Assembly: GCA_914767715.1 (NCBI GenBank)
Contig: OU612068.1
Span: forward strand, 22,692,001 to 22,756,000
DNA from: Membranipora membranacea
Taxonomy: Eukaryota > Bryozoa > Gymnolaemata > Cheilostomatida > Membraniporidae
Direction of reading: 5' to 3'
DNA: 64,000 nt
Position numbers and translations under genes: made by a program. Positions 47,501-60,200 of this stretch are shown in pieces (positions within the stretch are counted from its first letter, which is position 1; each line of letters begins with the position of its first letter). The notes under the pieces were generated by a model, which searched no databases, was not told where the DNA came from, and worked only from the letters and a program-made list of their open reading frames with translations.

Positions 47501-48972
47501 GGTGAGGTCTCAATGTTATTTTGTATAAATTAATTATTGCAGATTTCAAGACTTTAAAATCTATGATAAGTTACGAGTTGCCCTCTCTCATATTAATTTT
47601 TTTCAAGGAAACGACAACTCTAATTGCCATCAATATTCTCCACAAAAGAGACTTGTTGGTGATGCTATTGCTATGACACCTCTGTCGATATTAGTTCAAG
47701 ATTATTAAGTATGTGGTGTACCTCTGGATTATATTGCCTGAATACAATGCCAATACAAAATATATATATTATGATCTCCTTCTCTTATATATGACTTCTA
47801 GATTAATCAGCACTGCAATGGGTTGAGTGGACAGCAAATAGTGACAATCTAGATGTGACCACATTGTGATAAATCAGTTCTTGTTTTATTGCAGACCCTG
47901 ACTATTGAAGATGTGACAGATGAGAAAGATGATGAGTTTTATATGAAGCGTTTAGATGCCGGCTTGTTTGTTTTACAACTTCTAGATTATATAATGATAG
48001 ATATAAGTGCCGCCGGATCATCTACAGTAAGTCAATAGCAATGTTTACTTTCTTGATCAAATATGCTCCATGTAAACTTGGGGCTGCTAGTTGTGAAGTG
48101 AAATGAGTGGGTCTTACCCGTTTGCAATTTGGTATATTTATATTTTATAACAGTGCTACACAGTAGTAACTATTATGTATGTAGGACAAAAATGGCAAGT
48201 CATGCAAGTCATCTGTTCTTATAGCATGCCCTAAATCTCATCTCTTTATCACATTTACCCAACTTGCTGCCAGCACCCATAACAAAGGGTTACAAACTTG
48301 ATACATGGCAAGAAATTTTAATGGCAATATATGACAACTGAAAAAAACCAAATACACATTGAATGGCTGTGTTTTCGACCCTACATGGTTGATCATAAAA
48401 GATATGTAATAGATTGTCAGTCAGGTCAATGAATAATGTTCACACCTGTTTATGATGGATGTAGAATTTGTTCAGATGTTTATATCTTGGTTTAAGTTGA
48501 GCCCATGGTTGATACTTTGGTTCCGCAGAAGATTGTTATGTTTGATGTTTTTCAGGTGAAGAGTAGAGTGCTGAGGATTCTGAATATGAGAGGAGAGTCT
48601 GTGAAGGCTATCAGAGGTATAATGAGAGGTCAGTATCACAGTCATATAACTCTCACCTAGTCTGGGTACTATTTCTGTTCTACACTTCCATAGTTTGGTG
48701 TAGAGGAGGAATCTTGTCTTCTGAAAGAGTAAATCATTTAGACACTGAAAACGGTTTAAAACCATTTTTTTCCAGCTAAGGATTCTATTATACTAACTTC
48801 AGCATATAAATAGCAAGTTCATGTGTAAACTTTGATCCATCAATCCAGCTTAGTTAATAACCTCTTAATCTTTGTAGAGTATGCTGGAAATATTGGTGAG
48901 ACCGCGGATGAGAAACAGAGAGAGAAGGAACAGGAGAAGATTATAACACTTCTTGACCAGTTTCAGGCATGA
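41529..48972 (+). CDS. CTNNBL1: Beta-catenin-like protein 1
   Basis: Armadillo-repeat protein associated with the Prp19/CDC5L complex of the spliceosome (family knowledge). Coding exons: 41529-41558, 42057-42161, 42572-42678, 43074-43245, 44691-44850, 44952-45175, 45603-45751, 46106-46247, 47038-47172, 47421-47501, 47895-48026, 48556-48628 and 48878-48972. All are in frame, giving 534 aa (human 563). The start exon MNVKELLSFT parallels human MDVGELLSYQ. A basic NLS-like KRKTDDIDERKQFKRPR follows; then come KMILKFEKRTSRNQEMRIKF, HDNTDISIAVVDLVQ, RLDETVKEEADGVYN, MPFDANKLY-like LPFDTNKLYASEILAILLQ, KFTENDHEK and RRLDAGLFVLQ-like KRLDAGLFVLQ. The C-terminus is shorter and more acidic than in vertebrates. 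AATAAA lies at 49258-49263. Intron 4 carries MITE copy 4 and a hairpin. Confidence 0.97.
43509..43950. mobile_element. Palindromic MITE, copy 4
   Basis: TATAGACAGTTTTCTAAGCT at the left is mirrored by AGCTCAGAAAACTGTCTATT at the right. The left arm is shortened inside (after GGAAAAACCTGCTGAAAAAG) by about 100 bases relative to the right arm, which keeps the CCGCTTATAATAGG-like part, so the palindrome is asymmetric. In CTNNBL1 intron 4. Confidence 0.88.
44094..44135. repeat. Short hairpin of the TAGCCNTGNCACGC family
   Basis: TAGCCACGTGGCCCATGGC is followed by TGCGTGGCAAGGCTA. The outer TAGCC...GGCTA and inner CCACG/CGTGG pair. The ends are like those at 39111 and 46766. Confidence 0.6.
46655..46760. 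repeat. 33-bp tandem repeat
   Basis: Three units of GAGGCCCTTGAGGGTGGTAG followed by GAGTGTGTGAACA, the first one shortened, are found in a CTNNBL1 intron, directly upstream of a hairpin element. Confidence 0.8.
46766..46857. repeat. Hairpin element of the TAGCCNTGNCACGC family (longest copy)
   Basis: TAGCCTTGTCACGCTGCCAC pairs with GTGGCCGCGTTACAAGGCTA. Between them GGGTTTTAGTGGTTTTTG is loosely mirrored by CACAAAAACTC. It is about 92 bases long and has no coding capacity. Confidence 0.7.
47280..47301. repeat. (TA)n microsatellite
   Basis: About eleven uninterrupted TA units in a CTNNBL1 intron. Confidence 0.9.
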
Positions 48973-50029
48973 GAATCACATCAGATCTCAGATCTCCTAT
49001 GATGGGAGGTGAAAACTTCCAGAAATATGACCAAAAGAATTGCTCTCAGGTCACAAATTGGATAATTTTGTTCAATGGTTTGCATTCAAAGTTTGGGTTT
49101 TGTATTTTCAGAAAACAGGGACATGATACACAGTATAAGCGTATGATGATGATAGTTTGTAGCTTAGTTCAGGTGATGTTGTATCTCACAATATGTTATC
49201 GGATATTTAAAACATTAAAACTTAAAAACTAACCTGTATAAAACATGTAAAAAACCAAATAAATGATGTACAGTACGGAAATTAAACTAGTTGTAAATTG
49301 AAACAATTAAAATTTGATAGCAATTGTCTCATATCAGATTATCTTAAACCGCATGAGAGGAAGTCAAATGTCGCAATCAAGCATGGAACAAGATACTCTA
49401 ATGTTGACCAAATCATATGGGCACCAGTGACATCATACATTTATGTTGTATAACTTATCAAACTGACACATAAGTCAAGATAAAATTTGCATGTTGGCAT
49501 ATTGCGCAATGCATAATAGCATGTGATAGCAGATCAATCATATAGCCATCACATGAGCTGAATCTTGTATATAATTATTTGGAGCACATGAGCTATTTCA
49601 AAAACTACAAACAGAAAGTGTATATACAGAGATAAAAAAAGTGATATAAGAGGTTTTATAAGAGAAAATAATAGAACAAAGACACTAGTCATTGGAAAGG
49701 GGAGTTACATAAATCTCACCGGCCTAACTAACGGACAAAAATATGATACAACAGCAGTCTCGTCCTGTGCAGTTGTGGTTGCATCTATACAAAATAAGCT
49801 CGGTGTACATGACAAAGGACTGCTGCATTTCCTCACTTTGAGCTTGGTGTGGGCCCAAAGTAAGTTGATGCAGTGGTCCTGTTACATAGTAGATGTATGA
49901 TTATGTTTTTAAAATTACTTGGTTATTGAATTCAATACTGTCAGACGGAGATTGTTGAAGAACATGTTAAAATGCAAGCATTAGAAAAATCACAGATTGG
50001 AAGAACAATTGTTCGTTAATTGATTGTTC
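48973..50029. other. Convergent intergenic region, CTNNBL1 / DUF1295 gene
   Basis: Carries the CTNNBL1 3' UTR with AATAAA at 49258-49263. The rest is AT-rich and shows no recognisable coding or structural feature. Confidence 0.5.
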
Positions 50030-51965
50030 TTACTTGTTCAGCGGTTCTTCACCACCCTCTACATCATCTAAGTGATTGTAACACGGACACTCAGCACAAG
50101 CGCAGCATTTCAGACCGAGAGGAAGTCTCTTATAACAGTATGGAGGTAGAATTATCAGTGGACTAGTAGAATTCTTGTACTCTCTGTAACCCGGAAGCCT
50201 GCAAAATGAAACAATTAATTATTATATCGATAGCATACTCCCATACCGGTAACAGCTTGTTCCAAAGGAAACATGGATAGGGCCTAGCTACACCAATCCT
50301 GATTGGACAAGGTTCACAGGCTGAATGCATTAAAAGAGGGGAGTCAACGCATACAAAGAAACATTGAGACGTACGCTTGTTTGAAATATTGCTCAGAAGT
50401 TCAAATTTAATAAGTTTATAAATCTCGTGGAGTAAGCTTACTTGTAAGGTTATGACATGAAGTTTAAATGTTGTTTAAGTTTTAATGGACATGAGGTTCA
50501 ATGCTTACGCTTTATATTTGGAGTCATCTTTCTCTTCCAGTAGAGTGATACCGCTGACACCCAGTAATATAGAAGTGAGAAACAGAGGGCCAAGCACTGC
50601 CGCCCATTGTCCTCCGTTCAGTACATTACATGAGATCAGAAATATAGAGTACCAGATCATCAGTTCTCCAAAGTAGTTAGGATGTCGAGAATATTTCCAT
50701 AATCCTGTAGGAAAGTGACAATAAGTGCTTTGTGTCGGGGAGCGGTTGGTTCTTTCAAATCCAAAATTTATCAAAACTAGCATTTTGCTACTCTAGTGAA
50801 CGTTTCAGTACCCGTATAGTTTGAGCCTGGCAGCCCGGGTGACCGACTGAAATGATCGGTAATACTTTCTCTAACTTCCATTGAATAAAAGATGCTAAGT
50901 AATGATTCTTTTTCAAGCTAAAACTTATCCCTTCCTTCAAGACAATTTCAAACAGTTTATGGATTGAGGTGTTTTTGATGCTATCAATGACATCAGCCAT
51001 ATTGTCTCAACTCACCAACACTGCACCACTTTCCTCTGTTCTCTGGATTATCCTTGAAGAAGAACTTCTGGAAGTCTGCTACTGTCTCAATTATAAGACC
51101 GAGTGCAAAGAAGACAGCTCCAACAATGTCCATTACAGTGAATGAGTTATCACAGTTGTCGGTGACATTCACCGAACATAGGGTGGGATTGAGATATGTC
51201 GCACTGGCGGGAGCGTTGATGAATATAACTGGAAGACTGACGGTGAACACCCAAACCGCCTGCAGAAGGCAAAAATGCAAGGTTTGCAACTGAGATTTAA
51301 CAAAAGCTTTTTAGTACACAAACATTCGGTTAGCTGCTGGTTTTGGAAACAAATGCTTGGGACAAATCAAGAAAGTTCTATCAAACATTTGTCATGTTTC
51401 ACATATTGCACAGCTGTAAAAATCTTACCTGAAATACCCAGAAGAGAGCGAATCTGAGGAAGTTTTCTCTCTTGTCATCAAATCTCTTATCTTCACCTAT
51501 CCTTATGATCCTAAAGAGGAGATATCCTGAGAGTCGTAATCCCCAAACTGTCACTGAGGCTGTCACAAATATCTGTCTGATTGAGAATGTCTTCAAAAAG
51601 AAACAAAAAAGGCTCATGTAGAATTGGTCGTATCGAATGCTGAGCAAACATAAATGACATCACAGCTTGTCGTAAAGAGAGCAAACCAGAGACTGCTCAA
51701 TGTCACTTTTTATAAAAAAACGAGACGACACATATTTTATTGTCCTGGAATAAAGGGTGTCATCACTTACTTGTGCTAGAGCGAAAGTAAGAAGTGCTAG
51801 GACTACAAAGTTGGTACCCCCAGCGAAGTCTGTCACCTTGTCGAATTTACATGCATATGCTACAATGAAGAAGAGTACTTGCATGGCCACTGTCACCACT
51901 GCACATATTGCCAGGTTGTTGTCATCCCACAAGTATATAGTAGGGTCAGGCGATGTAGTATTCAT
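50030..51965 (-). CDS. DUF1295 / steroid 5-alpha-reductase-like multi-pass membrane protein
   Basis: Coding exons, minus strand: 51965-51771, 51590-51429, 51259-51016, 50704-50509 and 50198-50030; in frame, 321 aa. The first exon gives MNTTSPDPTIYLWDD followed by two hydrophobic segments. The next contains TVWGLRLSGYLLFR and IGEDKRFDDKR, typical of DUF1295. After further membrane segments, LWKYSRHPNYFGELMIWYS is the signature shared with sterol/steroid reductases and isoprenylcysteine methyltransferases, where the equivalent region contributes to cofactor binding. Family membership suggests a lipid or sterol reductase-type activity in an internal membrane, but the substrate is unknown. The C-terminus is unusual: LGLKCCACAECPCYNH, a cluster of six cysteines after the last membrane segment. 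The acceptor choice at 51590 is fixed by frame. A splice acceptor 16-21 bases upstream of the start codon implies a non-coding first exon. Confidence 0.92.
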
Positions 51966-53854
51966 TTCTGGTATGAGGACCTGTAATAAAGATCAAAATA
52001 CCTGGAATTACAACAGGTTTGGGTGAACTTTTGTTCATCTTCTTACATTGCCCTTTTTTCACACATCCAAATGGGATTGCAATAGGACTGTAACAATTCT
52101 TGATTGAGCATGACAGTAGCAAGGAGTAAATGGACAATTTCAATCACGATGTTGATGGGTCGGAATTGAGGAATTTTCCTTCTACCAAAGCCACTGATCT
52201 CAATTTTATATCATATTGAGTGACCGCACAAGTCCTAGCACAGGCCTTCTGTAGTTGGTGTAAGGCCAGTGGTCGAGTGACCACTGGGGCACTCGACCAC
52301 TGGACTTGCTCCAACTACAGATGGCATGTGAGTCCAACAGTATAGGTCCGTAACTCTACTGGGACAGCAGTCAGGTACAGTAAGGATGAAACCCCTCTAA
52401 CTAAAGGATGGCACCAAGTCATTAACATAGTGAAATTGGTCTTGGACAAAACAGACAGAGTAGGCTTATTCATTACTCCCTGATTCATGATTACCAAGAA
52501 TTATAGAGTAAGTAGAACATCAATAGAAGTTTACCCTTTCTCAGTTTCTGTGTTAGTCAACTCAATAGATAGTTAGTAATTCCTGCTGCTGCAAGAGGAA
52601 TGATAGATATGCCTCAACTGTCTATGAGTTCTCCCTTTTTGTCCTGCCCTAGGGTAATACAATTCAATTATGTAAAGTCGCAGAGTTCCTTGCTGGCCTC
52701 TATTCCATCTAAAGAGAGTCTTGTGACCCGTGCAATGTGAATGCTCTATATAGTTACAATCAATTCAGTGCATGCACGTCCACACGTTTTATAGCACACC
52801 TGCAATTATGTCATTCAATGTAAACAAACAAGGGAAGTAAGTTATAAAACAGCACTCTCAACCACTTATATTTTATCGATATTTCTATAACATCAACGAA
52901 CATTTTCAATGACTACTTTAGGGTTAGTAAAAGATTATGGCGGGTAAATGAAGCACATGCCATGATTTATCACATGATACCTGATCCTGGCTGGGCCAAC
53001 TTTAGTCTTGGTTGGTTGAAGAAGAGTCAGGGCATTCCATGGTTATATTTCAGCGGGAAGAGAGACTTAGTATAAGGTGGTCATAAGTGAGATGTCAAGA
53101 GATCGGCCATTTGAGGCAAGTGGAGTAAAGTCGTATTCCTCGCTTTAGACGAATAATGTTCCTTCATGTAACCAAGCATCTGCACTATGTCAGACACATT
53201 TAAAAAAAGTTAGTTCATTGTGCACACCAGGATCTTTAGTTGCACACGACCAGACCTTGTTCAACCCACCATTAGAAGGATTTATTGTGTGGAATAAGTA
53301 TGGTCTCGTACATATATATAGATGCATTTGCCCAATTTCTGTTACGTGCTTCCGATAGGTCAAAATAATGTAGGTTAAGACTGAGGAAACACTTACTCTC
53401 TATCTTTGAAGCCTTATTTTGCCTGTTTATGAGGTCAACAAATTGTTATCTTCTTTGTGTTTAGAACATTCTTAAATATATACCTCAATAAAAACGTGTT
53501 ATAATAACAACGATATATATTGCTATCATTGTCATCGAATAGGCTTTAGCAGAGACAAGATTTCCCTCCGGAATTTAAAGTTCAGACAGACTGAACTATT
53601 AGATATTGCAATCCGCGGTTTATTCAATTTTTTTATAATCACTCATAGAAATCACGCTTCAAAAGTATCTCGATGAATATTGCTGTGTATCATTTAGTCT
53701 GTATACTCAGAAGATTGTCACTAGAAAGTTTGCAACCTTTCTAATTCAATGATCGAAGCATCAAGATTGATATGACTTGTAGGAATTGTTGCCTTTGTCA
53801 TGCAATACTTTGGACCAGCCAATGTTTTGTCTCTATTCCAGTGAGAATTGAGAA
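51966..53854. other. Intergenic region
   Basis: Upstream of the DUF1295 gene and downstream of the cysteine-rich gene, both on the minus strand. It holds a strong hairpin (52250-52320) and a minus-strand AATAAA at 53619-53624, suitable for the cysteine-rich gene. No coding sequence was recognised. Confidence 0.5.
52250..52320. repeat. 71-bp hairpin
   Basis: CTGTAGTTGGTGTAAGGCCA..GTGGTCGAGTG is mirrored by CACTCGACCACTGG..ACTTGCTCCAACTACAG. An internal CCAGTGGTC/GACCACTGG offers a second pairing. It lies just upstream of the DUF1295 gene. Confidence 0.8.
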
Positions 53855-54848
53855 TCAACAGCAACAATAGTTAAATCCACAGCATCCTCCTCCTCCATGG
53901 CAACACGACCCTTTACCTAAAAAGAAAATATGTACAGCTGCATATGTTTGATCAAACTGACACTTAGTGCAGCATGAGAGCGTAAGTAGGTTTGGCAACT
54001 CCAATATATTTTCCGATTTCGCTTACTAGTATCTGAATATGTGTGTAAATGTCATTGCGTTCTCAACCACCCATTTCCACTGGGTGGTTGATAATGTAAT
54101 GCCACTAACTCGTATTGGAGCCGTCCAAGCACTTAGACTAGGGCTCTATACTCATTCTGCGGAAAAAACACCAGTTATTTCTGCGAGGTATTATTAAGGC
54201 ATTGCAATAACTTGAGGATACTAACTCACCTTTTTTGCCCTTCTTTTGCCCACTGTCACAGCAGGATGTACCACAAGGTCCACATGGTCCACATGGTCCA
54301 CAAGGTCCACAGGGTTGGTAACAGTAAGGCTGGCATGCTGCCATACATGCCTGAGCGTAGTATGCGTTATAATACTGAGTATAGGCGGCGTAGTATGAGG
54401 AGTATGGATCACAGCATGATGGAGCGCATGGGCCACATGAGCCACACGGGCCACACGAGCTGTAACACGGACTACAGCACCCTGCAGATATATGAAAGTA
54501 ATATCACATCACCATTAAAAAACAACCTTTTCACATTTATAACATACAATGTAATAATTATTCTGATATCTGGGGACATGTTCTACTGTCGGTAACACTC
54601 CTAGTAGTATGTTTGTATTATCATGTCCGACAAGACAAGAGTGAGCTCTCAGTGGATTGCTGATTGTCAGGATATGCACAAAACTCGTCTACAATCTAAG
54701 GTATTAAACAAGGACAACACCGGGTCTGGTCACTATATAACTAAGCTGAGAACTAAGACCTGTAAAGGTTTGAAAGCTTCAGCAGTCAATGAATGGGTAA
54801 AGTAGAAGCGATTAAGTTTATATTTACACTTGAAAACTTACCAGACAT
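53855..54848 (-). CDS. Small cysteine-rich CGPCG-repeat protein
   Basis: Coding exons, minus strand: 54848-54842 (ATG TCT G), 54481-54230 and 53916-53855; in frame, 106 aa. The protein starts [19 protein letters not shown], has a central Tyr/Ala-rich stretch ([20 protein letters not shown]), a perfect run of CGP units (four CGPs, about residues 57-70), a short basic KKGKKGGKG linker, and ends [14 protein letters not shown] count 26 cysteines, about a quarter of all residues. There is no signal peptide or membrane segment, so it should be made in the cytosol. The composition recalls keratin-associated or other Cys-rich structural proteins and metallothioneins, but no homology is claimed. AATAAA lies about 230 bases downstream. 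The first exon codes for only two residues plus one base; it is supported by clean splice sites (G|GTAAGT, CTGCAG|G) and matching phase. Confidence 0.85.
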
Positions 54849-57203
54849 GTTTTGTATTTCGAGTCGATGATCATTCAGCAAATAAAGTTTTCTCTTTTTT
54901 ATTCTTTTTAGTACTACTGATGAACATGCCCCAGTACCAGCTGTAAGGCCATAGACTGCAGTTGATGGTAACTTAGTAAATCAGTCTTTCCCGTTCACTT
55001 GATGGTCATAAATTCCTCTATACTAAGCATCGTGTACTCCTATTGTCTTCTTCACAATGATTTACTGACATAAAAAGTTTGTCCTTAAGAATTCCCAAAA
55101 AAATTAGTCAAGATCGGTATAGAGCGTCTCATCTTTTTCAGAACATTAAAAAGATTTGAACATTTAGATTCAAACCTAATATTGTGGTTGATCTGTTTTA
55201 ATTTTCACATATCACACATTAAAACAGCACCATTAAAAATGTCCACAATAAGTATTGGTACATATCATTTCATTCGTTGACTGCCCAAGGCAACTAGACA
55301 AATAAGGCCACAAACTCACACAAAATAAATAAGTATGTCAAATTCTCAGTCTCAGTTAAATTATGGCACATCTGATCATCATCACCAACCGTTTGCACTT
55401 TATGAACATAGGCTAAGCAAAGTACATCTAAAGGATATGTTATTCGTCAAGATTAAAAATTGACAGTAAAGCCTTTCCTTATGTGGTGCAATCTCCTTGG
55501 TGCACTTACTCTGAAAATGGGCGTCGGTGGCTATACTACAGTACTTTGCAGACTTCAAAAAGAAAGCGCCCTCAAGTAAAAAATATGTTTGCCAAACAAT
55601 ATTTATATTGTAATGCAATGAAATTTGGCTGTTCTGTGTTTGTTTATGTAGGTCTGTCTCAGGTATATATATTTTATTCAATACTTGATTTGGCAATCTA
55701 AATCAATTTGAGGAAAACGATTTACATTAAGTGCCAAAACAGAAGAAAAATAGACAAAAAATAAACTATAATAGTGAAAGAAGATATTAAAGTACTCCTC
55801 GCTTGAAAAGGAGTCTGGATAAGTGAGCGAAAAGAAACCGGTGAACCTTTAAATGATTTAGCAATGGATGCATCAATTTTGTTGTCATTACATGGATTCA
55901 GTCTTAAAATATCTTTGGCCGTGGCCATCTACTGTAAACATTCTTGATAAATTACTCAGAAACTCAGAAACAAAATAACTAAATATTTGATATCCATATA
56001 TATATGGAAGTTAAATAGACAAGCAGACTTGGCAACGGTAAAATATTAAATGTTTTAAAGTGTTTTTGTATCATTAAAGTCATTTGGCATGCGGTGAACA
56101 TTTGCAATATGCAGCACAACAAAGTGAATGTGATCAATATGCCATACATATACAGTTATCAAGAGGTGAACCTAGTTTCTCATCCCTGACCAGGGCTGCT
56201 TCTTCAGCCTACATCATATTAAGGCCCCTTGCCCTACCTATGAACTGGAGTCCATTAGTTTAACATCTCCATATCAACATTCATAGCCCAAAGAATGTGA
56301 ACGGTACAGTGGTGAATGACTCTTCAGGGCTGGAGTCTAGGGTTAATCTTAAACTCGCATATAATCTTGAATTTGAAATACACAATTTCAATAGTATCTT
56401 GCATTTAGTGTTTTTCAGCATTCTAATAAGCCATAACTAAGTTGTTATCAGAGTTATCTTATCACTGATATGAGAAATTCTTGGACTGGAATACCAAAAT
56501 TTCTAGCTTAGAAACCCTTTTTAAGAGGTTGGGCCTTAAAGGGGGTGGAGCTCAATTAGCTCAGAATCCTTTCTGTATGAATGAAGTGGGCAGGATTGAC
56601 AAGGTCTCTTTATTCTGCATATAGCCCCAAATCATTGTTTACTGCATGTTACAAGATGTTGGTGAAATCAGCATTGTCTGAATTGCTCAATGAACTGAAT
56701 GTGGTGTAAATTGAACTAGTACCTTTATCTGGAAGGCTTTATCAATCAGCTACCTCCCATTTACATAAAAGACCGGGTGGTTGTTAGCAAAAAGACCATA
56801 TATCTGAATCAATTCTACTACTTACTAATACAGAGGTTGCAGAAGTAAGAACTTAACATATCTACCCAGCTACAACTACTGCTTGGCATATTATTTGTAA
56901 AAAAATCAACAGACAAAGTATGTACAGTGTAGCAGGGTGATAGCCATGTGACCCTGTGGTGCTTGCAAGCATCCTGTACTTCTCCTGGTTCATGTATCAG
57001 AGCTCTGACTAGCTTTGATCGGTGGGGGGGGGGGGGGAAACTTGGTAAATGAGTCCATCTATCTCAGCGCCATTGTCCCCATCAACATTGTATTTAATCA
57101 GCCTCCTGGATAGAATCGACAAAAGCTAAAAGACTTTTGTAAATGAATCACTATACCTTATCGTCTTTTTACTTTTTCATTACAGACCCTGTAATATAGA
57201 GCG
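54849..57203. other. Divergent intergenic region upstream of the cysteine-rich and SLC18B1 genes
   Basis: Mostly AT-rich. The only candidate gene is the small minus-strand membrane ORF at 55722-55928. A poly-G run lies near 57023. Confidence 0.45.
55722..55928 (-). CDS. Candidate small membrane protein (hypothetical)
   Basis: A 68-codon reading frame starting MATAKDILRLNPCNDNK in good initiation context (TAGATGG, directly after a splice acceptor-like TTTACAG). Its C-terminal third, SSFTIIVYFLSIFLLFWHLM, looks like a single membrane anchor. The composition is less biased than in the other unassigned frames of this window. No homologue is recognised and it may be a chance ORF. Confidence 0.3.
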   Translation of the reverse strand: MATAKDILRLNPCNDNKIDASIAKSFKGSPVSFRSLIQTPFQARSTLISSFTIIVYFLSIFLLFWHLM

Positions 57204-60200
57204 ATGTCGTCAGAGAAAACATCATTGCTGAAGGAACCCATTGAAGATGAGCCTCCTTCAAATAACTCCTCTTCTACAGGTAATGCTTGTCTCATTTGAT
57301 CCTCTTCCTCGATAGCAGCCATTTTGCGGCAACTTCCATTTGTGACCAAACAGGACCTGTATTGTCTGAATTACGCCTTTGCTAGAACGCTTGTTTCATC
57401 GATATATTGATAATGATATTTAATGTCGTATTCTTCTTCGCCTTTTATTTTACCTTGATATAATCTTCTAAATTTAGATCCAGAAATAGCTGGCAGCCCG
57501 TCAGGTGCATCTACTGAACCAGCTCAAAATAAATGGACACGTACTCAAGTACTGACAGCTATTTCACTGTCTATCATGAATGTATCTCTATGTATCTCAT
57601 TCGGGATAATATCTCCGTTTTACCCGACCGAGGCCGCTAAAAAAGGAGCAACTACCACTGAAGTCGGTCTAGTGTTCGGAATATTTCAACTCATTCTATT
57701 CATCACAGCGCCTTTCTATGGAGCTTTTGTAAGTATTATTTGATACCCTTCATTTTTTCCTACTTTTGATTATCCAGGATCCGGATATACTCATTTGTTT
57801 ATCACAGTTCAGTAACTCCAGTAATTCTCATTAGGTTATGACATTTGTCCTTAGCAGTTTAACCCTGGTCAATAAACTTTAGAATAATTATAATTGATCT
57901 AGGGTTATCGGCTGCACTGTCCCTGCGTCAAATCAGGTCCTTGACAGACAGCTACCTCAGCTGTCAGTGCATATCATTACTCTGTCAGATAGTCCTGGCA
58001 TGACTTGAACTGTGCACTCATTCTACATAATGCTTAAATGTGATCAAGAAGAATAGTGTCTCATACATACAGGTTATCTCTCAGTGTACAATGCTTCGTC
58101 AAATTTCACACACATAATGATTGGTTTCAGATCTTTAAGGGTTATCGCTCTGTGTTTGTGGCCCATCCTGTGCTTAAACTAAATTATTGCAAATTCAGTA
58201 GTGTTACTGTCAAATCATAATGAGGTTTATTTTTGTCCATGGCTCGGTTTTTGAATGAAATATCTTACAGATGTAAAAACTTTTTTTGAAGCATTGCTAA
58301 ATTAATGAATAGTTTTAAAGTGTAAAGCAGCATGTTCGGAGGACCACTCTCAAGCACAAGACTAACAATCAACTGTCACACCCCCATACAATACAGTCCA
58401 CGGTCAGCGCATGCACCACTCTCATGCTCTCTGATCTGTTTGTATAACTCTGTTTGATAATCTCTTATCAGACAAGTATGACCAAGGCAGAATATGGCTC
58501 TATGTTTGCTTACACCATTGGTTATCCCTCTAATAAGCCTATAGCTTATCAGATGTGTAATCAGTAAAGTATTCTATCCATCATCGCAATCTGAACTGTG
58601 TGGTAGTACCAGATACTATAGATGATCTATATCTATGGTCTCTGGTAGTACACTGATCTGATTGACAGAGTTAATCACCACGATGCTCATTGTGTAAAGA
58701 ACCATTATTGTCACAATATTCCATATTATGAAATAAAAACAACTTGTAAGGCTGCGGTAACAGGATTATCACATGTGACCTGTTACATTGCCCCAACACC
58801 CCCTCCCCCTGGCTATTGGCAGATGTGCGGGCCAAGAGTTTAGAGGGCTCAAACTAACTCAGAATGCATTCCAGAGACACTGAAAGTTCATTGACCCTAG
58901 GAGTTGCCATCGTTGTTAAAGTCCCCCCCCTCCGCATACTTCGATTAATTTTAATAACCTGGCATATTGTTTCAATGCCAGCAGATCAGCATCCTAGTTA
59001 CGTACATTGCTCTTAGCGTGAAATATCACTTTATAGTATGGTATTAGCAATCATGTCTAATGGTCATTTCTTACGGTTCAAAGCTCTCAAATATACGATG
59101 TTGAGTCGCAGTGACCTCTGAAGAAGTTCATGAGCTACATTGCACTGTCTAACTTTGAAATTGCTTTTTTCAGATACATAAAATTGGAGCAAAATATATG
59201 CTGCTTTCTGGAGCATTTATATTGGGAGGATGTAGTATATGTTTTGGGTAAGTCTTGGCAATTCTACCTATTTTCCTGCTCAAGTTTTTTCACCAGGTTA
59301 ATTTTGAGTTTTATCAGTACAAATAAAAATGCGCTTTTTAGACCAGGGTTTGGCCTTGCGGCTAGCTTAGGATTATCTTTCGCCACCCGTTCAGGCATGT
59401 TTAGGTTATTTTGTATCTCCATAGTAACGCATCTATTCCTCACCAAACTTCCTGGTGGCTAGATAACATAAATATCTGCCAAGTTTCATTTAGTGGCGCA
59501 ACACTGGCTTCAGAAATGATGATAATATTTTACCCGGATTTAGCCAGAGGCTGTCAAATTTATCAAATTATAATTGTATATGAGCATGGACAAGATAAGT
59601 TTGCGGATGTGTCTGTTTGCTGTATTTTGAATGAGCAATAATTGCATCACAATCAGTAAGTCCTGTCTCTCAAAGCTATCTATACGATCAGGTGCACTTT
59701 TTGTTTGTCCTACTTAATCAACCCAAATCTCAAAACAAAATCTAGACCATCGGGGAATATCGCAGTGATGTCTATATTTTGTTATCTACATTTGGACAGT
59801 GCAATGACCCACGCTTGTTTTTCGAAGCTATGAAATAGCCTCTCAGCGCAGGAGAATTAGATCTCCGCGCTATCAACAAGTTCTCAGAATCAGCTAATGC
59901 ATCATCAGGGCCAAATATTTTGAATAAAATGTTATGCTCAGTAACATAATTTGAGTTTTCAGGGTGCTTGCAAGCTAAATTTATCCAGTCTAGGATCTGA
60001 AAAGCGATGCCAAATATGGTGCTACACTTATATTTTGATTTCGTCATTACTACAGTTAAAGCATGCCCATCTCAAACATAACCAAGTTTGGGCAGATTTG
60101 AAGAGATTTAAAATCATCTGAGGATCATTTCTGAACTTTGTACTTATTGATGAATCGTGCGCTTACTCACTTGTCCTAATGAATTACCTCATCGCTGTTG

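Noticed and set aside
57158-57349. 63-codon minus-strand ORF beginning in good context
   Set aside because: Lies opposite SLC18B1 exon 1 and has no recognisable homology or splice continuation.
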